Below are positions 15,718-24,642 of a DNA stretch of 64,000 bases, one piece after another. The notes under the pieces were generated by a model. That model saw nothing but the letters and a program-made list of their open reading frames with translations, was not told where the DNA came from and did no database searches. The position numbers were made by a program, and so were the translations under genes. The DNA is from Muribaculaceae bacterium (GTDB lineage: Bacteria; Bacteroidota; Bacteroidia; Bacteroidales; Muribaculaceae), in the NCBI GenBank assembly GCA_017619355.1, contig JAFZSO010000059.1, positions 80,074-144,073 on the forward strand. Direction: 5' to 3'. The stretch's first letter is position 1. Every line of letters starts with the position of its first letter.

Positions 15718-18120
15718 TTATTTCGTTTTCATCTTGTAGAATGAGCGATACACGAAGTAGAGCGCGATGAGCACGAAGACGATACCGAAGAATGGTGCCA
15801 TTGCCCTGAAACTGGGACTGATGGCAATCTCCATGGCCAGCACACCAAACAGGGTGGTGAACTTGATGATGGGGTTCAATGCCACCGAACTGGTGTCCTT
15901 GAAGGGATCGCCCACGGTGTCGCCTACCACGCTGGCGTCGTGCAACTCGGTGCCCTTGGCCTTGAGATCGACCTCTACCACTTTCTTGGCATTGTCCCAA
16001 GCACCACCGGCATTAGCCATGAACACAGCCTGGAACAAACCGAACACGGCAATGGAGATGAGGTAGCTCACAAACAGACACACCGCATCGTCGCCACCAA
16101 TGCCACCAGGCGACGACAGGCAGGCGAAGCCCAGGGCGAAGCAGAAGATGGCGATGAAGATGTTGATCATACCCTTCTGGGCATATTCGGTACAAATCTT
16201 CACCACTTCTTGGCTCTTGCTGATGTCGGCCTTCTTGGGTGCATTGGCATCGAGTTTAATGTTGTTCTTGATGAAGTCAACGGCACGGTTGGCACCTGTG
16301 GTCACGGCCTGCATACTGGAGCCCGTGAACCAGAAGATGACGCAACCACCCAAGATGAAGCCCAGGATAGAGTAGGGATTCAGCAGGTTGAGGATGCCGG
16401 CGGGATCCACGCCCAGTGTCTTCTGAATCATGAGTATGAGCGAGAAGATCATGGTGGTGGCACCAGCCACGGCCGTGCCTATGAGCACAGGCTTGGCAGT
16501 GGCCTTGAAGGTGTTTCCGGCACCGTCGTTGGCCTCCAGGTAGTATTTGGCTTTCTCAAAGTCGGGCTCAAAGTCAAATTCCTCCTTGATTTCACGGGTC
16601 GACTTCTCAATGTCATCTTCAATGAGCGAGAGTTCGTAGACCGATTGTGCATTGTCGGTCACAGGGCCATAGCTGTCGACGGCAATGGTCACCGGACCCA
16701 TGCCCAGCATACCGAAGGCCACCAGACCAAAGGCAAAGATCGAGAAGTACTGGCCCAGCAGGCCTCCCATGTCGAATTGTGCCGAGGCCACATAGGCCAC
16801 AAACATGAGCAGGAAGAAGATGATGCCTGTCCAGAAGCTGCCGAAGTTGCCGCTCACAAGACCGCTCAGGATGTTGAGCGAGGCACCGCCCTGCTTCGAG
16901 GTTTCTACCACCTCATGTACATGGGTAGAGTTAGGTGAGGTGAAGAGTTTGGTCACCTCGGGAATGAGGGCTGCTCCCAGCGTGCCGCAGCTAATGATGG
17001 TTGCCAGGCCTATCCACCAGTTAGAGTTGGGCAGGTCGTGCAGCAGGAAGTAGCTGGCGGCAAAGGTGCAGATGATCGAGAGAATAGAAGTGATCCACAC
17101 CAGGCTGGTGAGGGGTTTCTCGAAGTCGAGGTCGTCGGCTTTGTTGTATTTTGATTTTGAGAAAATACCATTAATATAATAGGAGAGCACCGATGTCACC
17201 ACACCCAGGATGCGCATCACAAAAATCCAAACCAGCAACTTGATTTGTATGGCTGGATCTTTAATGGCCAGCAGGATGAACGAAACGAGGGCTACACCTG
17301 TCACACCATAGGTCTCGAAACCGTCGGCGGTGGGGCCAATGGAGTCGCCTGCGTTGTCGCCCGTGCAGTCGGCAATCACACCAGGGTTGCGCGGGTCGTC
17401 CTCGCCAATCTTGAACACCACCTTCATCAGGTCGCTGCCAATGTCGGCAATCTTGGTGAAGATACCACCTGCAATGCGCAGTGCACTGGCACCCAGCGAC
17501 TCGCCGATGGCGAAACCAATGAAGCAGCTGCCGGCAAGTTCAGCGGGCATAAACAGCAGGATGACAAGCATCAGCACCAGCTCCACGCAAATCAGGAGCA
17601 CGCCAATGCTCATACCGGCCGACAATGGAATGTTGAGCAAGTCGAGCGGGTGGCGGCGCAGTGAGGCAAATGCCATGCGACTGTTGGCCAGCGTGTTCAT
17701 GCGCACACCAAACCAGGCTACGGCATAAGAACCCATAATGCCAATCACCGTCCACGCCAGAATCAGTAATACCGAACCGATGGGCATGCTCGAGAGCACG
17801 CCAAAGTAGAGGGCTATGGCGGCGCCAATGAACACGAACAGGATTCCCAGGAACTTGCCTTGCTGTTTCAGATAGGTAGAGCAAGTCTTGAAAATCACAT
17901 TGCCCATGTCGAGCATCGACTTGTGTGCCTTGAGTTTTTTGACCCGAGAGAATTGCCAGTAGCCAAACAGCATACCTAACACAACTACCAGGAAGCCCCA
18001 GTAGAGAATCTTGGCCTCGGCGCTTTGGGCAAAGCCGTCGGGCATCTTCAGGTCGGCCTCACTTGCCTGCACAAGCAGCGGCAGTAAGGACAAACTTAAT
18101 ACAGAAAATAATTTTTTCAT
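15718..18120 (-). CDS. hppA: Membrane-bound ion-translocating pyrophosphatase
   Basis: This 800-residue integral membrane protein couples pyrophosphate hydrolysis to H+ and/or Na+ pumping. The active-site region reads EDDPRNPGVIADCTGDNAGD, and the distal Asp/Lys motifs are near the C-terminus (DTVGDPFKDTSS). The K+-dependence position reads GNTFKATAK, with Lys where K+-dependent enzymes have Ala, so potassium independence is predicted. TM5 (IADIGSDLMKVVF) lacks the usual GADLVGKVE pattern, marking a divergent subgroup. The ATG at 18120 gives a signal-peptide-like first helix. A promoter with ideal spacing lies at 18193-18224. Confidence 0.93.
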   Translation of the reverse strand: MKKLFSVLSLSLLPLLVQASEADLKMPDGFAQSAEAKILYWGFLVVVLGMLFGYWQFSRVKKLKAHKSMLDMGNVIFKTCSTYLKQQGKFLGILFVFIGAAIALYFGVLSSMPIGSVLLILAWTVIGIMGSYAVAWFGVRMNTLANSRMAFASLRRHPLDLLNIPLSAGMSIGVLLICVELVLMLVILLFMPAELAGSCFIGFAIGESLGASALRIAGGIFTKIADIGSDLMKVVFKIGEDDPRNPGVIADCTGDNAGDSIGPTADGFETYGVTGVALVSFILLAIKDPAIQIKLLVWIFVMRILGVVTSVLSYYINGIFSKSKYNKADDLDFEKPLTSLVWITSILSIICTFAASYFLLHDLPNSNWWIGLATIISCGTLGAALIPEVTKLFTSPNSTHVHEVVETSKQGGASLNILSGLVSGNFGSFWTGIIFFLLMFVAYVASAQFDMGGLLGQYFSIFAFGLVAFGMLGMGPVTIAVDSYGPVTDNAQSVYELSLIEDDIEKSTREIKEEFDFEPDFEKAKYYLEANDGAGNTFKATAKPVLIGTAVAGATTMIFSLILMIQKTLGVDPAGILNLLNPYSILGFILGGCVIFWFTGSSMQAVTTGANRAVDFIKNNIKLDANAPKKADISKSQEVVKICTEYAQKGMINIFIAIFCFALGFACLSSPGGIGGDDAVCLFVSYLISIAVFGLFQAVFMANAGGAWDNAKKVVEVDLKAKGTELHDASVVGDTVGDPFKDTSSVALNPIIKFTTLFGVLAMEIAISPSFRAMAPFFGIVFVLIALYFVYRSFYKMKTK

Positions 18121-18192
18121 CTTATTTATAAAGGTTATAATTACATTCAACTTAGTTGTCGATGGTTGTCTCATGACTCCAATTGGAGCGTG

Positions 18193-18224
18193 TAAAGGTA
18201 GGAACTTTCAGCCTAAGTAACAAA
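18193..18224 (-). promoter_or_regulatory. Promoter for hppA
   Basis: On the minus strand TTTG (18224-18221) is followed after 20 bases by TACCTTTA (18200-18193), a near-consensus -7 element, giving a leader of about 65 bases. Confidence 0.65.
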
Positions 18225-18474
18225 TTTTAATAATTAAAAAATATATATGCCTTGATTTTTTTTTGCTCAACGACTGATTGTGAGGATTTTTAACTCCATG
18301 CAAAAAATGATGAAATGTGCGTCACAACAACCCCTATGCATAGTTTTACCTCGAAAAAAATAGTGCCTAAAACACCTCGGCCCACTTTTTTTGCTTACAG
18401 TTTTAAACCTCTAAGGAATTTTGCCACCGTTTTGTGCTTTTTTCTGGCATTTGGTTCAATTTCTCGCTGAAAAT

Positions 18475-18505
18475 TTTGCTTGATGATTATTTTTTACTAA
18501 ATTTG
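18475..18505 (+). promoter_or_regulatory. Promoter for the secreted protein pair
   Basis: TTTG at 18475-18478, a 19-base spacer and TAAATTTG at 18498-18505. The 433-base gap 18225-18657 otherwise holds AT-rich sequence and the G-free leader. Confidence 0.7.
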
Positions 18506-18539
18506 GTGTGACAACGCTAATGTCATTTTCTGATTAACG

Positions 18540-18653
18540 AATTTTAACCATTAACCCCCATCATCAAATCCTATTTACTATTTTACTACTCACTACTTTA
18601 CTAAAAAACTATTCCCTAATCCCTAATCAAATAATCCCTAATCTAAAAATATC
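18540..18653 (+). other. 114-base G-free 5' leader
   Basis: No G occurs on the plus strand from 18540 to 18653, between the promoter and the start codon of the next gene. The stretch is built of CTACT/TTTACTA words and three CCCTAAT copies near 18614-18642. Such RNA can form almost no structure and holds no Shine-Dalgarno site. Confidence 0.8.
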
Positions 18654-18657
18654 GCTT

Positions 18658-20028
18658 ATGAAACCCAACTCCCTATTACTGACTGGCATTGCCCTGCTTG
18701 CTTCGTTTGGCGCAGCAGCGCAGGATTATCCTGTGGAATTGACCTATATGGCGCAGAACATCGAAGCCATCCAGAAGGCGATGTGCAGCGACGACTACTT
18801 CGACCGCCCCGTGCACTACACCCCCGACCGCTACCAGCTGCTCGACATCGACGGCGACGGCAAGCAGGAACTGTGGGTGCGCAGTGGCAATAACGAGGAG
18901 GGCGCCCTGTTCACTTTCGAGAACGGCAAGCCTAAACTCATTACCCACGAGAACTACAAGATGCGCATAGGCATCAACGGCAACCTCGTGACCGTGGGCG
19001 GCAGTGCCGGCACGGGTGCCTTTATGAACAAGTATTACATCATCGAGAATAGCAAGGCCATCGAGGCACCCTTCATCGAGATAGATGAAGTGACCCCTGA
19101 TGACGACATGAAGACTTATTATATCTCGGGCGATGACGACAATTATCCGGCATCGAAGGCGAAAGCCTTCCTGAAACGCGCCAAGAAAACCCACGACTAT
19201 GACCCCGACGATATGGGGTGGGACGATTTCAAGATGTGTGGTCGCTATCTGAAAGCCAGCACCGACATCACCCTGCGCGAGCGCCCCATTTTTGTGGAAC
19301 CTGAAATTGAAAAGAACAAGTTCGTGGCCCTGAGCGAGAAAAAAATAGCTGATGCAAGCGCCTATAACCGCATGATTTTCAAGCCCCATGTGGGTAATGT
19401 CACCTTCACAGGCGATTTGGGCAAAGACAACGAACTCTATCGCTATGGCTATAAGCTCAACGACCCCAGTTTTACCAAGAAGATGTTCCGTGGCTACAAG
19501 AGCGACGAGGCTTGCCCCGTGGTGGTCAAGGAATCGTTCCTGCGCACCCACAATCCCCTGCAGTTCAGCCGCTGGAAATACCCCGAGCAAGAGGTAGGGC
19601 TGGGCAACGATTATTTCCTCAAGCAGTTAAGGGAGCGTTACGATAACCGCCGCATCAAGGCCATCAGGTGGATTGCAGGATGTGAAGCCAACGAGCGCAT
19701 GTTCTATGCCGTGCAGTTTGAGGATCAGGGCGGCATTGCGCTGGGCAGCGTGGTGTGCTTTGCCGAGGGCGAACTGGTGTCGGCCTGGGACGATTATGCC
19801 GTACTCCGTGGCGAGGAGGCTGAGGCGCACCAGTCGGTGTGGCATGTCGACGATCAGGGCGAGTACCTCGACATTGCTCCCAGCATCCACTGCATGATGG
19901 GCACCAGCGAAGGTCTGGAACTCTATGTGGTGCGCTATGGCGCCGAGAGTTACTCGACCATGATCCTGCGCGAGATTGGCGACCAGTTCATCTGCATCCA
20001 GGACGATTATCATTACATCCAGTATTAA
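18658..20028 (+). CDS. Secreted protein with FG-GAP/VCBS-like segment, function unknown
   Basis: This 456-residue protein has a signal peptide (MKPNSLLLTGIALLASFGAAAQ). A segment near residue 58 reads LLDIDGDGKQELWV, typical of one FG-GAP/VCBS-like calcium-binding blade. The rest is a mix of acidic loops and strands without a family I recognise. It lies behind a long G-free leader and is followed after 49 bases by a YARHG-domain gene, so the two form a likely operon of exported proteins. Third positions are GC-rich as in neighbouring core genes. Cell-surface or periplasmic location is inferred from the signal peptide. Confidence 0.8.
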   Translation: MKPNSLLLTGIALLASFGAAAQDYPVELTYMAQNIEAIQKAMCSDDYFDRPVHYTPDRYQLLDIDGDGKQELWVRSGNNEEGALFTFENGKPKLITHENYKMRIGINGNLVTVGGSAGTGAFMNKYYIIENSKAIEAPFIEIDEVTPDDDMKTYYISGDDDNYPASKAKAFLKRAKKTHDYDPDDMGWDDFKMCGRYLKASTDITLRERPIFVEPEIEKNKFVALSEKKIADASAYNRMIFKPHVGNVTFTGDLGKDNELYRYGYKLNDPSFTKKMFRGYKSDEACPVVVKESFLRTHNPLQFSRWKYPEQEVGLGNDYFLKQLRERYDNRRIKAIRWIAGCEANERMFYAVQFEDQGGIALGSVVCFAEGELVSAWDDYAVLRGEEAEAHQSVWHVDDQGEYLDIAPSIHCMMGTSEGLELYVVRYGAESYSTMILREIGDQFICIQDDYHYIQY

Positions 20029-20077
20029 ACTCACCCCACTTATTTCAAGTCTAACACAAGAATTAAATTATCTCATT

Positions 20078-21037
20078 ATGAAACGCATATCACTCTTTAT
20101 CGCCATGCTGATGGCCACAACGGCTGTTATGCTGGCTCAAAAGGTGCAGAAAGGCACCTACTGGCACGATGGTTTTGCATCCTACCATGCCAATGCCATT
20201 GACCGCGACGGCACCATCCACTTCATTGGCGGAACCTTGCACGAGGGAGGCTACCAGTTTGCCCTCAAGCCCACTGCAACGCCAGGAGAATACAAGCTGG
20301 CGCTCAATGAACCGGGCAACGATTACTCGCAAACGGTCGATTATGACCTGAAACCGGGCAACAAGGTCACGCTCACCACCATTGCGGGCACACAGGTGCT
20401 CAAATTCTTTAATGGTGCTGGCACTCTTGAGTCTGTGCTTTATAAGTTCGACGGTGACCTCGAGCAAGTCATGATTAATGATTGGCGCACGGCATTTGCC
20501 GGAACCTATGTCGATCATGCCGGCAAGAAATGCATCTTCACGCCCGACGGTCGTTGTCAGCTTCCTGGCGAGAACTCTCTCAAGCCCTACAAGGTGGAGG
20601 AAATGTATGAGATGCCCAGCGACATCATCACCACCGCCAGCGGCAAGCAGTTCCAGTTGCATATCACTGCCAAGGGTTTGGAGCTGTGGAGCGGCATCTA
20701 CGATAACGACGAGAACTTCACCCCCGACGACAATGTGCTCGCCCTCACCCGCACCGCCTCGCCCTATGGCGACGGACGCTGGGCATGGGCTTCGACGCAA
20801 CTCATTACACAGTCGCTGGCCGGCTGCCACAATGCCGAGGTGCTGCGCCTCATCCGCAACGAGATATGGGCTCGCCACGGCTACCGCTTCTCGTCGTCCG
20901 ACCTGCAGCAGAATTTCTCGAATCAGCCCTGGTACCGTCCCGTGGCCGACAACGCCACCATCCAGCTTACCGATATCGAGAAGCTCAATGTCGATCTCCT
21001 CAAAGCCATCGAGACCGATATCCGCAAGCAACAGTAA
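20078..21037 (+). CDS. Secreted YARHG-domain protein
   Basis: This 319-residue protein begins with a signal peptide (MKRISLFIAMLMATTAVMLAQ). A beta-rich region follows, and near residue 265 is a YARHG domain: RLIRNEIWARHGYRF...NQPWYRP. YARHG domains are extracellular modules of unknown function, often in lipoproteins and exported proteins. I start at the ATG 20078 because it gives the signal peptide; the open frame upstream overlaps the previous gene. It is probably co-transcribed with the FG-GAP-like gene and ends before a strong terminator at 21093-21120. Confidence 0.85.
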   Translation: MKRISLFIAMLMATTAVMLAQKVQKGTYWHDGFASYHANAIDRDGTIHFIGGTLHEGGYQFALKPTATPGEYKLALNEPGNDYSQTVDYDLKPGNKVTLTTIAGTQVLKFFNGAGTLESVLYKFDGDLEQVMINDWRTAFAGTYVDHAGKKCIFTPDGRCQLPGENSLKPYKVEEMYEMPSDIITTASGKQFQLHITAKGLELWSGIYDNDENFTPDDNVLALTRTASPYGDGRWAWASTQLITQSLAGCHNAEVLRLIRNEIWARHGYRFSSSDLQQNFSNQPWYRPVADNATIQLTDIEKLNVDLLKAIETDIRKQQ

Positions 21038-21092
21038 CCAGTAGATTTACTAATTATATCAATCTTGCTGCCGTATGGCATGTGGAACCCTT

Positions 21093-21120
21093 AACGCCCA
21101 TCTCAGTATGGGCGTTTTTT
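21093..21120 (+). terminator. Rho-independent terminator
   Basis: Perfect 9-base stem AACGCCCAT/ATGGGCGTT with a 6-base loop, running into TTTTTT; ends the secreted-protein operon. Confidence 0.9.
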
Positions 21121-21138
21121 GTTGCTTGAGTGCAAGAA

Positions 21139-21297
21139 TCAGGAGTTGGGCTCGTGGGGTTGGTCTTTTTTTTGTTGGGCGAGCTGTTTGCGGTAGGCCT
21201 CGAGGTAGCGGCGCAGCTTGCGCTTGTGCTCGCGTTCTTTGCGGGCGCGCCGTGCTGCCATTTCTTCGGCTTGATATTCCAGATAATTATCCGCCAT
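21139..21297 (-). CDS. 52-residue basic protein downstream of recR
   Basis: This short frame encodes MADNYLEYQAEEMAARR followed by a very basic helix (RKEREHKRKLRRYLEAYRK) and a polar end. It begins 11 bases after the recR stop. I recall very similar small proteins starting MADNYLE in other Bacteroidales, sometimes wrongly labelled dehydrogenase, which supports it being real. There is no signal peptide. A nucleic-acid or ribosome contact is conceivable from its charge, but no function is known. Confidence 0.75.
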   Translation of the reverse strand: MADNYLEYQAEEMAARRARKEREHKRKLRRYLEAYRKQLAQQKKDQPHEPNS

Positions 21298-21308
21298 AAT
21301 TACATAAA

Positions 21309-21941
21309 TTAGGTTTCTTTGGCGAAGGTGTCGCTGAAGAGGGTGCGGTTCAGGATAGAGCGGCCCAGGGTGAGCTCGTCGGTGTACTCAATCTCGTTGC
21401 CCACGCTCACACCACGCGCCAGCATGGTGATTTTCACATCGGGGTAGGGCGCCAGTCGGCGGAAGATGTAGAAGTTGGTGGTGTCGCCCTCCATGGTGGC
21501 GCTCAGTGCCAGTATCACCTCCTTGATGTCGCCCTGTGCCACGCGTTGCACCAGGCTGTCGATTTCGATGTCTTGCGGCCCAATGCCGTCCATGGGTGAG
21601 ATGAGTCCGCCCAGCACATGGTAGAGCCCGTGGTGCTGGTGGGTGTTCTCGATGCTCATCACATCCTTCACATTCTCGACCACGCACACGATTGACGGGT
21701 CACGGTTGGGATTGGCACAGATGGGGCAGGTGGCGGTCTCGCTGATGTTGTGGCACACATGGCAATACTGAATCTCATTGCGCAGCTTGATGATGGCCTC
21801 GCCAAACTGCTGAGCCTCGGCAGGATCGCGCTTGAGCAGATACAGGACGAGCCGCAAGGCTGTCTTGCGGCCTATGCCGGGCAGCTTGGCAAACTGCGCC
21901 ACGGCGTTCTCGAGCAGTGTTGAGGCAAATTCCTGTTCCAT
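21309..21941 (-). CDS. recR: Recombination mediator RecR
   Basis: RecR works with RecF and RecO to load RecA at gaps. The 210-residue protein has the helix-hairpin-helix [11 protein letters not shown] near residue 20, the Cys4 zinc finger [16 protein letters not shown] near 60-75, and a TOPRIM domain with [12 protein letters not shown] and the Walker-B-like [10 protein letters not shown]. The start at 21941 lies only 7 bases after the TAACTTTG promoter element, so the message should be nearly leaderless. The small basic gene follows. Confidence 0.95.
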   Translation of the reverse strand: MEQEFASTLLENAVAQFAKLPGIGRKTALRLVLYLLKRDPAEAQQFGEAIIKLRNEIQYCHVCHNISETATCPICANPNRDPSIVCVVENVKDVMSIENTHQHHGLYHVLGGLISPMDGIGPQDIEIDSLVQRVAQGDIKEVILALSATMEGDTTNFYIFRRLAPYPDVKITMLARGVSVGNEIEYTDELTLGRSILNRTLFSDTFAKET

Positions 21942-21948
21942 GCAGGTG

Positions 21949-21956
21949 CAAAGTTA
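21949..21956 (-). promoter_or_regulatory. -7 element for recR
   Basis: TAACTTTG on the minus strand ends 7 bases before the recR ATG. Confidence 0.6.
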
Positions 21957-22046
21957 ATGCTTTTTTTTTATTGTCTAAACCTCAAACTTGAAATCGTTGA
22001 GCATGAATCGATAAAAAACTAAAAAAGTATAACGTGCTACTAAAAA

Positions 22047-22077
22047 TTGCTTTTCATAAAATAAATGTCTATCTTTG
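22047..22077 (+). promoter_or_regulatory. Promoter for mdh
   Basis: TTG at 22047-22049, a 20-base spacer and TATCTTTG at 22070-22077, 49 bases before the mdh ATG. Confidence 0.7.
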
Positions 22078-22126
22078 CGAAGATATAAAACAACGAAACA
22101 TTCACAATCTTAAATAATCGACTGAT

Positions 22127-23119
22127 ATGGAATTTTTAACTAACGACAAACTGGTAATCGTCGGCGCTGCCGGCATGATTGGTTCAAACATGGTTCAGAC
22201 CGCCCTGATGATGGGCCTGACTAACGACATTTGCCTCTATGATGTGTTCCCCCCCACAGGCGTGGCCGAGGAAATGCTGCAAAGTGGCTTCGACAATGTG
22301 AAAATCACTTCTACAACCGATGTGAAGGAAGCCTTCACGAATGCTAAATACATCATCTCGTCGGGTGGTGCTCCCCGCAAGGAGGGCATGACGCGCGAAG
22401 ACCTGCTCAAAGGCAACTGCGAGATAGCCGAAGGGCTGGGCAAGAACATCAAGGAGTATTGCCCCGATGTGAAGCATGTGGTGATCATCTTCAACCCCGC
22501 CGACCTCACGGGCCTCGTGACTCTGCTCTACTCGGGTCTGAAACCCTCGCAGGTAACCACGCTTGCTGCTCTCGACACCACTCGCCTGCAGAGCGCGCTT
22601 GCCAAGAAATTTGGCGTGATGCAGAGCGAAATCACCGGTTGCGCTACCTATGGTGGCCACGGCGAGCAGATGGCAGTGTTTGGCAGCCATGTGGAGATTG
22701 CCGGACGCAAACTGACCGACATCATCGGCACCGACGAGTTCCCTGCCGAGGAGTGGGAGCAGATGAAACACGATGTGACCCAGGGTGGTGCCGCCATCAT
22801 CAAACTGCGCGGCCGTAGCTCGTTCCAGAGCCCTGCCTACCTGTCGGTCGAGATGATTCGTTCGGTCATGGGTGGCGAGAAGTTCCGCTTCCCTGTGGGC
22901 ACCTATGTGCAGAACGAGAAGTATAACCACATCATGATGGCGATGAAGACCACGCTCGACGAGAATGGCGCAACCTACGAGGTTCCCCAGGGCACACCCG
23001 AGGAGAATGCGAAACTGGATGCCAGCTATGAGCACCTGTGCAAGATGCGTGACGAACTGGTAACCCTCAACATCGTGCCTCCCATCAGCGAGTGGAACAA
23101 AATCAATCCCAACCTGTAA
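22127..23119 (+). CDS. mdh: Malate dehydrogenase
   Basis: This 330-residue NAD-dependent enzyme interconverts malate and oxaloacetate, used in Bacteroidales in the reductive branch towards fumarate and succinate. The Rossmann glycine motif is GAAGMIGSN (near residue 13), the substrate-loop Arg residues lie in GGAPRKEGMTREDLL, and the catalytic His is in YGGHGEQM. The sequence is of the divergent Bacteroidota type, slightly longer than E. coli Mdh. It has its own promoter. The C10 protease gene starts 24 bases after the stop, so some read-through is likely. Confidence 0.93.
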   Translation: MEFLTNDKLVIVGAAGMIGSNMVQTALMMGLTNDICLYDVFPPTGVAEEMLQSGFDNVKITSTTDVKEAFTNAKYIISSGGAPRKEGMTREDLLKGNCEIAEGLGKNIKEYCPDVKHVVIIFNPADLTGLVTLLYSGLKPSQVTTLAALDTTRLQSALAKKFGVMQSEITGCATYGGHGEQMAVFGSHVEIAGRKLTDIIGTDEFPAEEWEQMKHDVTQGGAAIIKLRGRSSFQSPAYLSVEMIRSVMGGEKFRFPVGTYVQNEKYNHIMMAMKTTLDENGATYEVPQGTPEENAKLDASYEHLCKMRDELVTLNIVPPISEWNKINPNL

Positions 23120-23143
23120 TTGATTTACTGTTACAAGCGCATC

Positions 23144-24532
23144 ATGAAAAAGATTTATATGTTCAAGGCATTGTGTGCCTTGATGATGGTTGCGGTGTCT
23201 CAACAGGCTATCGCAGGCAATATCAATGAGGTGGCAGCACGCAGCGCTGCAAGCAATTTCATTCGCCAGCAGGCGCCGGCAGGCATGTTCAAGGCAGGCG
23301 TGAGCGCTCAGCTCACACTGGCTCATGCCGAGGCTTCATCGGCCATTGCCGAAGCCAACGATTACTATGCCTTCAACGTCGAGGGCGGTGGTTGGGTTAT
23401 CATTGCCGGTGAAGACCGTGCAACCACGGTGCTGGGTTATAGCGACCAGGGCACTCTTGACTTCAACAACCTGCCCTGCAATTTCAAGGGCTTGCTCGAT
23501 GGCTACAAGCGCGAAATTGAGTATCTGCAAACCTACACCGCCGACGACCTCGTGCCTATCGAGAGGCAAGGTAGTCTCAAGGAAGTGGTGCCACCGCTCA
23601 TCCAGACCAATTGGGGTCAGGAATTGCCCTACTACCTGCAATGCCCGCTATATAATAATGAGTACTGCGTGGTGGGTTGTGTGGCAACCGCTATGGCTCA
23701 GGTAATGAAGTTCTGGCAGTATCCCCAGGAGTGTAGCGGAGTTGCACGTTACTATTGCTATGACATAGGGGGCTATGTACCGGCTTTGCCCGCTACCACA
23801 TTCGACTACAGCCTCATGCTCAACAGCTATTGTCACTGGGACTATGCCAACAGCGAACTGGTTCAGGACACTTATACCGACGCCCAGGCTCAGGAGGTGG
23901 CTAAACTGTCGCGCTACTGCGGTCAGGCTGTTGAAATGGGCTATAGCCCCGAGGGCAGTGGCGCCTATTCCAGCGACCAGCTGGAGGCAATGAAGGCTTT
24001 TGGTTACCGTTCCACCGCTCAATATGTGTCGAAAGGGTATTGGTATGAAAACTATACTACAGCCGAGTGGGAGGAAATGATGAAAGCCGAGCTGATGGCA
24101 GGTCGCCCCATTTTGTATGCCGCCACCGACCCCAGTGCCGGCGGGCACGCCTTCATTTGCGACGGTTTGGCTAGCGACGGTAAGTTCCACTTCAACTTTG
24201 GCTGGTATGGCACCTGCGACGGCTGGTATGTGTCCACAGCCCTGAACATGACTCACCGTGAAGGCGACGAGCTGCATTTCAACTCGAACCACTCGATGGT
24301 CAAGGGCGTTCAACCTCCCGAAGGTTGGGTTCCTCCCGTGACTGTGGTTCCAGGTGATGCCAATGGTGACGGAGCCATTGATGTGCTCGATGTGACCATG
24401 GTCATCAATTACATCCTGGGCGCTAATCCTAACTCGTTCAAGGCCGATAATGCCGACGTGAACAGTGATGGTTCCATCGATGTGCTGGATGTGACCGCCC
24501 TGATCAACATCATCTTAGGCAACGCAGAGTAA
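23144..24532 (+). CDS. C10 family cysteine protease with C-terminal dockerin-like repeats
   Basis: This 462-residue exported protease has a signal peptide (ending near QAIAG), an N-terminal Spi-type propeptide (NEVAARSAASNFIRQQ...), then a streptopain-like catalytic domain. The nucleophile Cys is in VGCVATAMAQVMKFW, the His in GGHAFICDG, and the Asn/Trp signature in FNFGWYG. The last 60 residues hold two calcium-binding dockerin-like repeats (GDANGDGAIDVLDVT and ADVNSDGSIDVLDVT). I start at the ATG 23144 because it gives the signal peptide. Secretion and propeptide self-inhibition are inferred from the family. Confidence 0.9.
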   Translation: MKKIYMFKALCALMMVAVSQQAIAGNINEVAARSAASNFIRQQAPAGMFKAGVSAQLTLAHAEASSAIAEANDYYAFNVEGGGWVIIAGEDRATTVLGYSDQGTLDFNNLPCNFKGLLDGYKREIEYLQTYTADDLVPIERQGSLKEVVPPLIQTNWGQELPYYLQCPLYNNEYCVVGCVATAMAQVMKFWQYPQECSGVARYYCYDIGGYVPALPATTFDYSLMLNSYCHWDYANSELVQDTYTDAQAQEVAKLSRYCGQAVEMGYSPEGSGAYSSDQLEAMKAFGYRSTAQYVSKGYWYENYTTAEWEEMMKAELMAGRPILYAATDPSAGGHAFICDGLASDGKFHFNFGWYGTCDGWYVSTALNMTHREGDELHFNSNHSMVKGVQPPEGWVPPVTVVPGDANGDGAIDVLDVTMVINYILGANPNSFKADNADVNSDGSIDVLDVTALINIILGNAE

Positions 24533-24587
24533 TCCCAACAATTATTGCTTTTTGGCCGAATTTGATATAGTGACGGCAACATAAATA

Positions 24588-24619
24588 AGCGAGGGGAGCG
24601 GCAATCCGCTCCCCTCGTT
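24588..24619. terminator. Bidirectional terminator
   Basis: A long stem (GAGGGGAGCGG at 24591-24601 with CCGCTCCCCTC at 24606-24616, loop CAAT), extended by weaker pairs, sits between the convergent protease and ROK kinase genes. U-tracts are poor on both strands. Confidence 0.7.
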
Positions 24620-24642
24620 GTATCGATATCTGGTGATTGAAC

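Noticed and set aside
21075-21312. Plus-strand frames over the region after the YARHG gene
   Set aside because: They cross the terminator and are antisense to the 52-residue gene, which has the better codon pattern.
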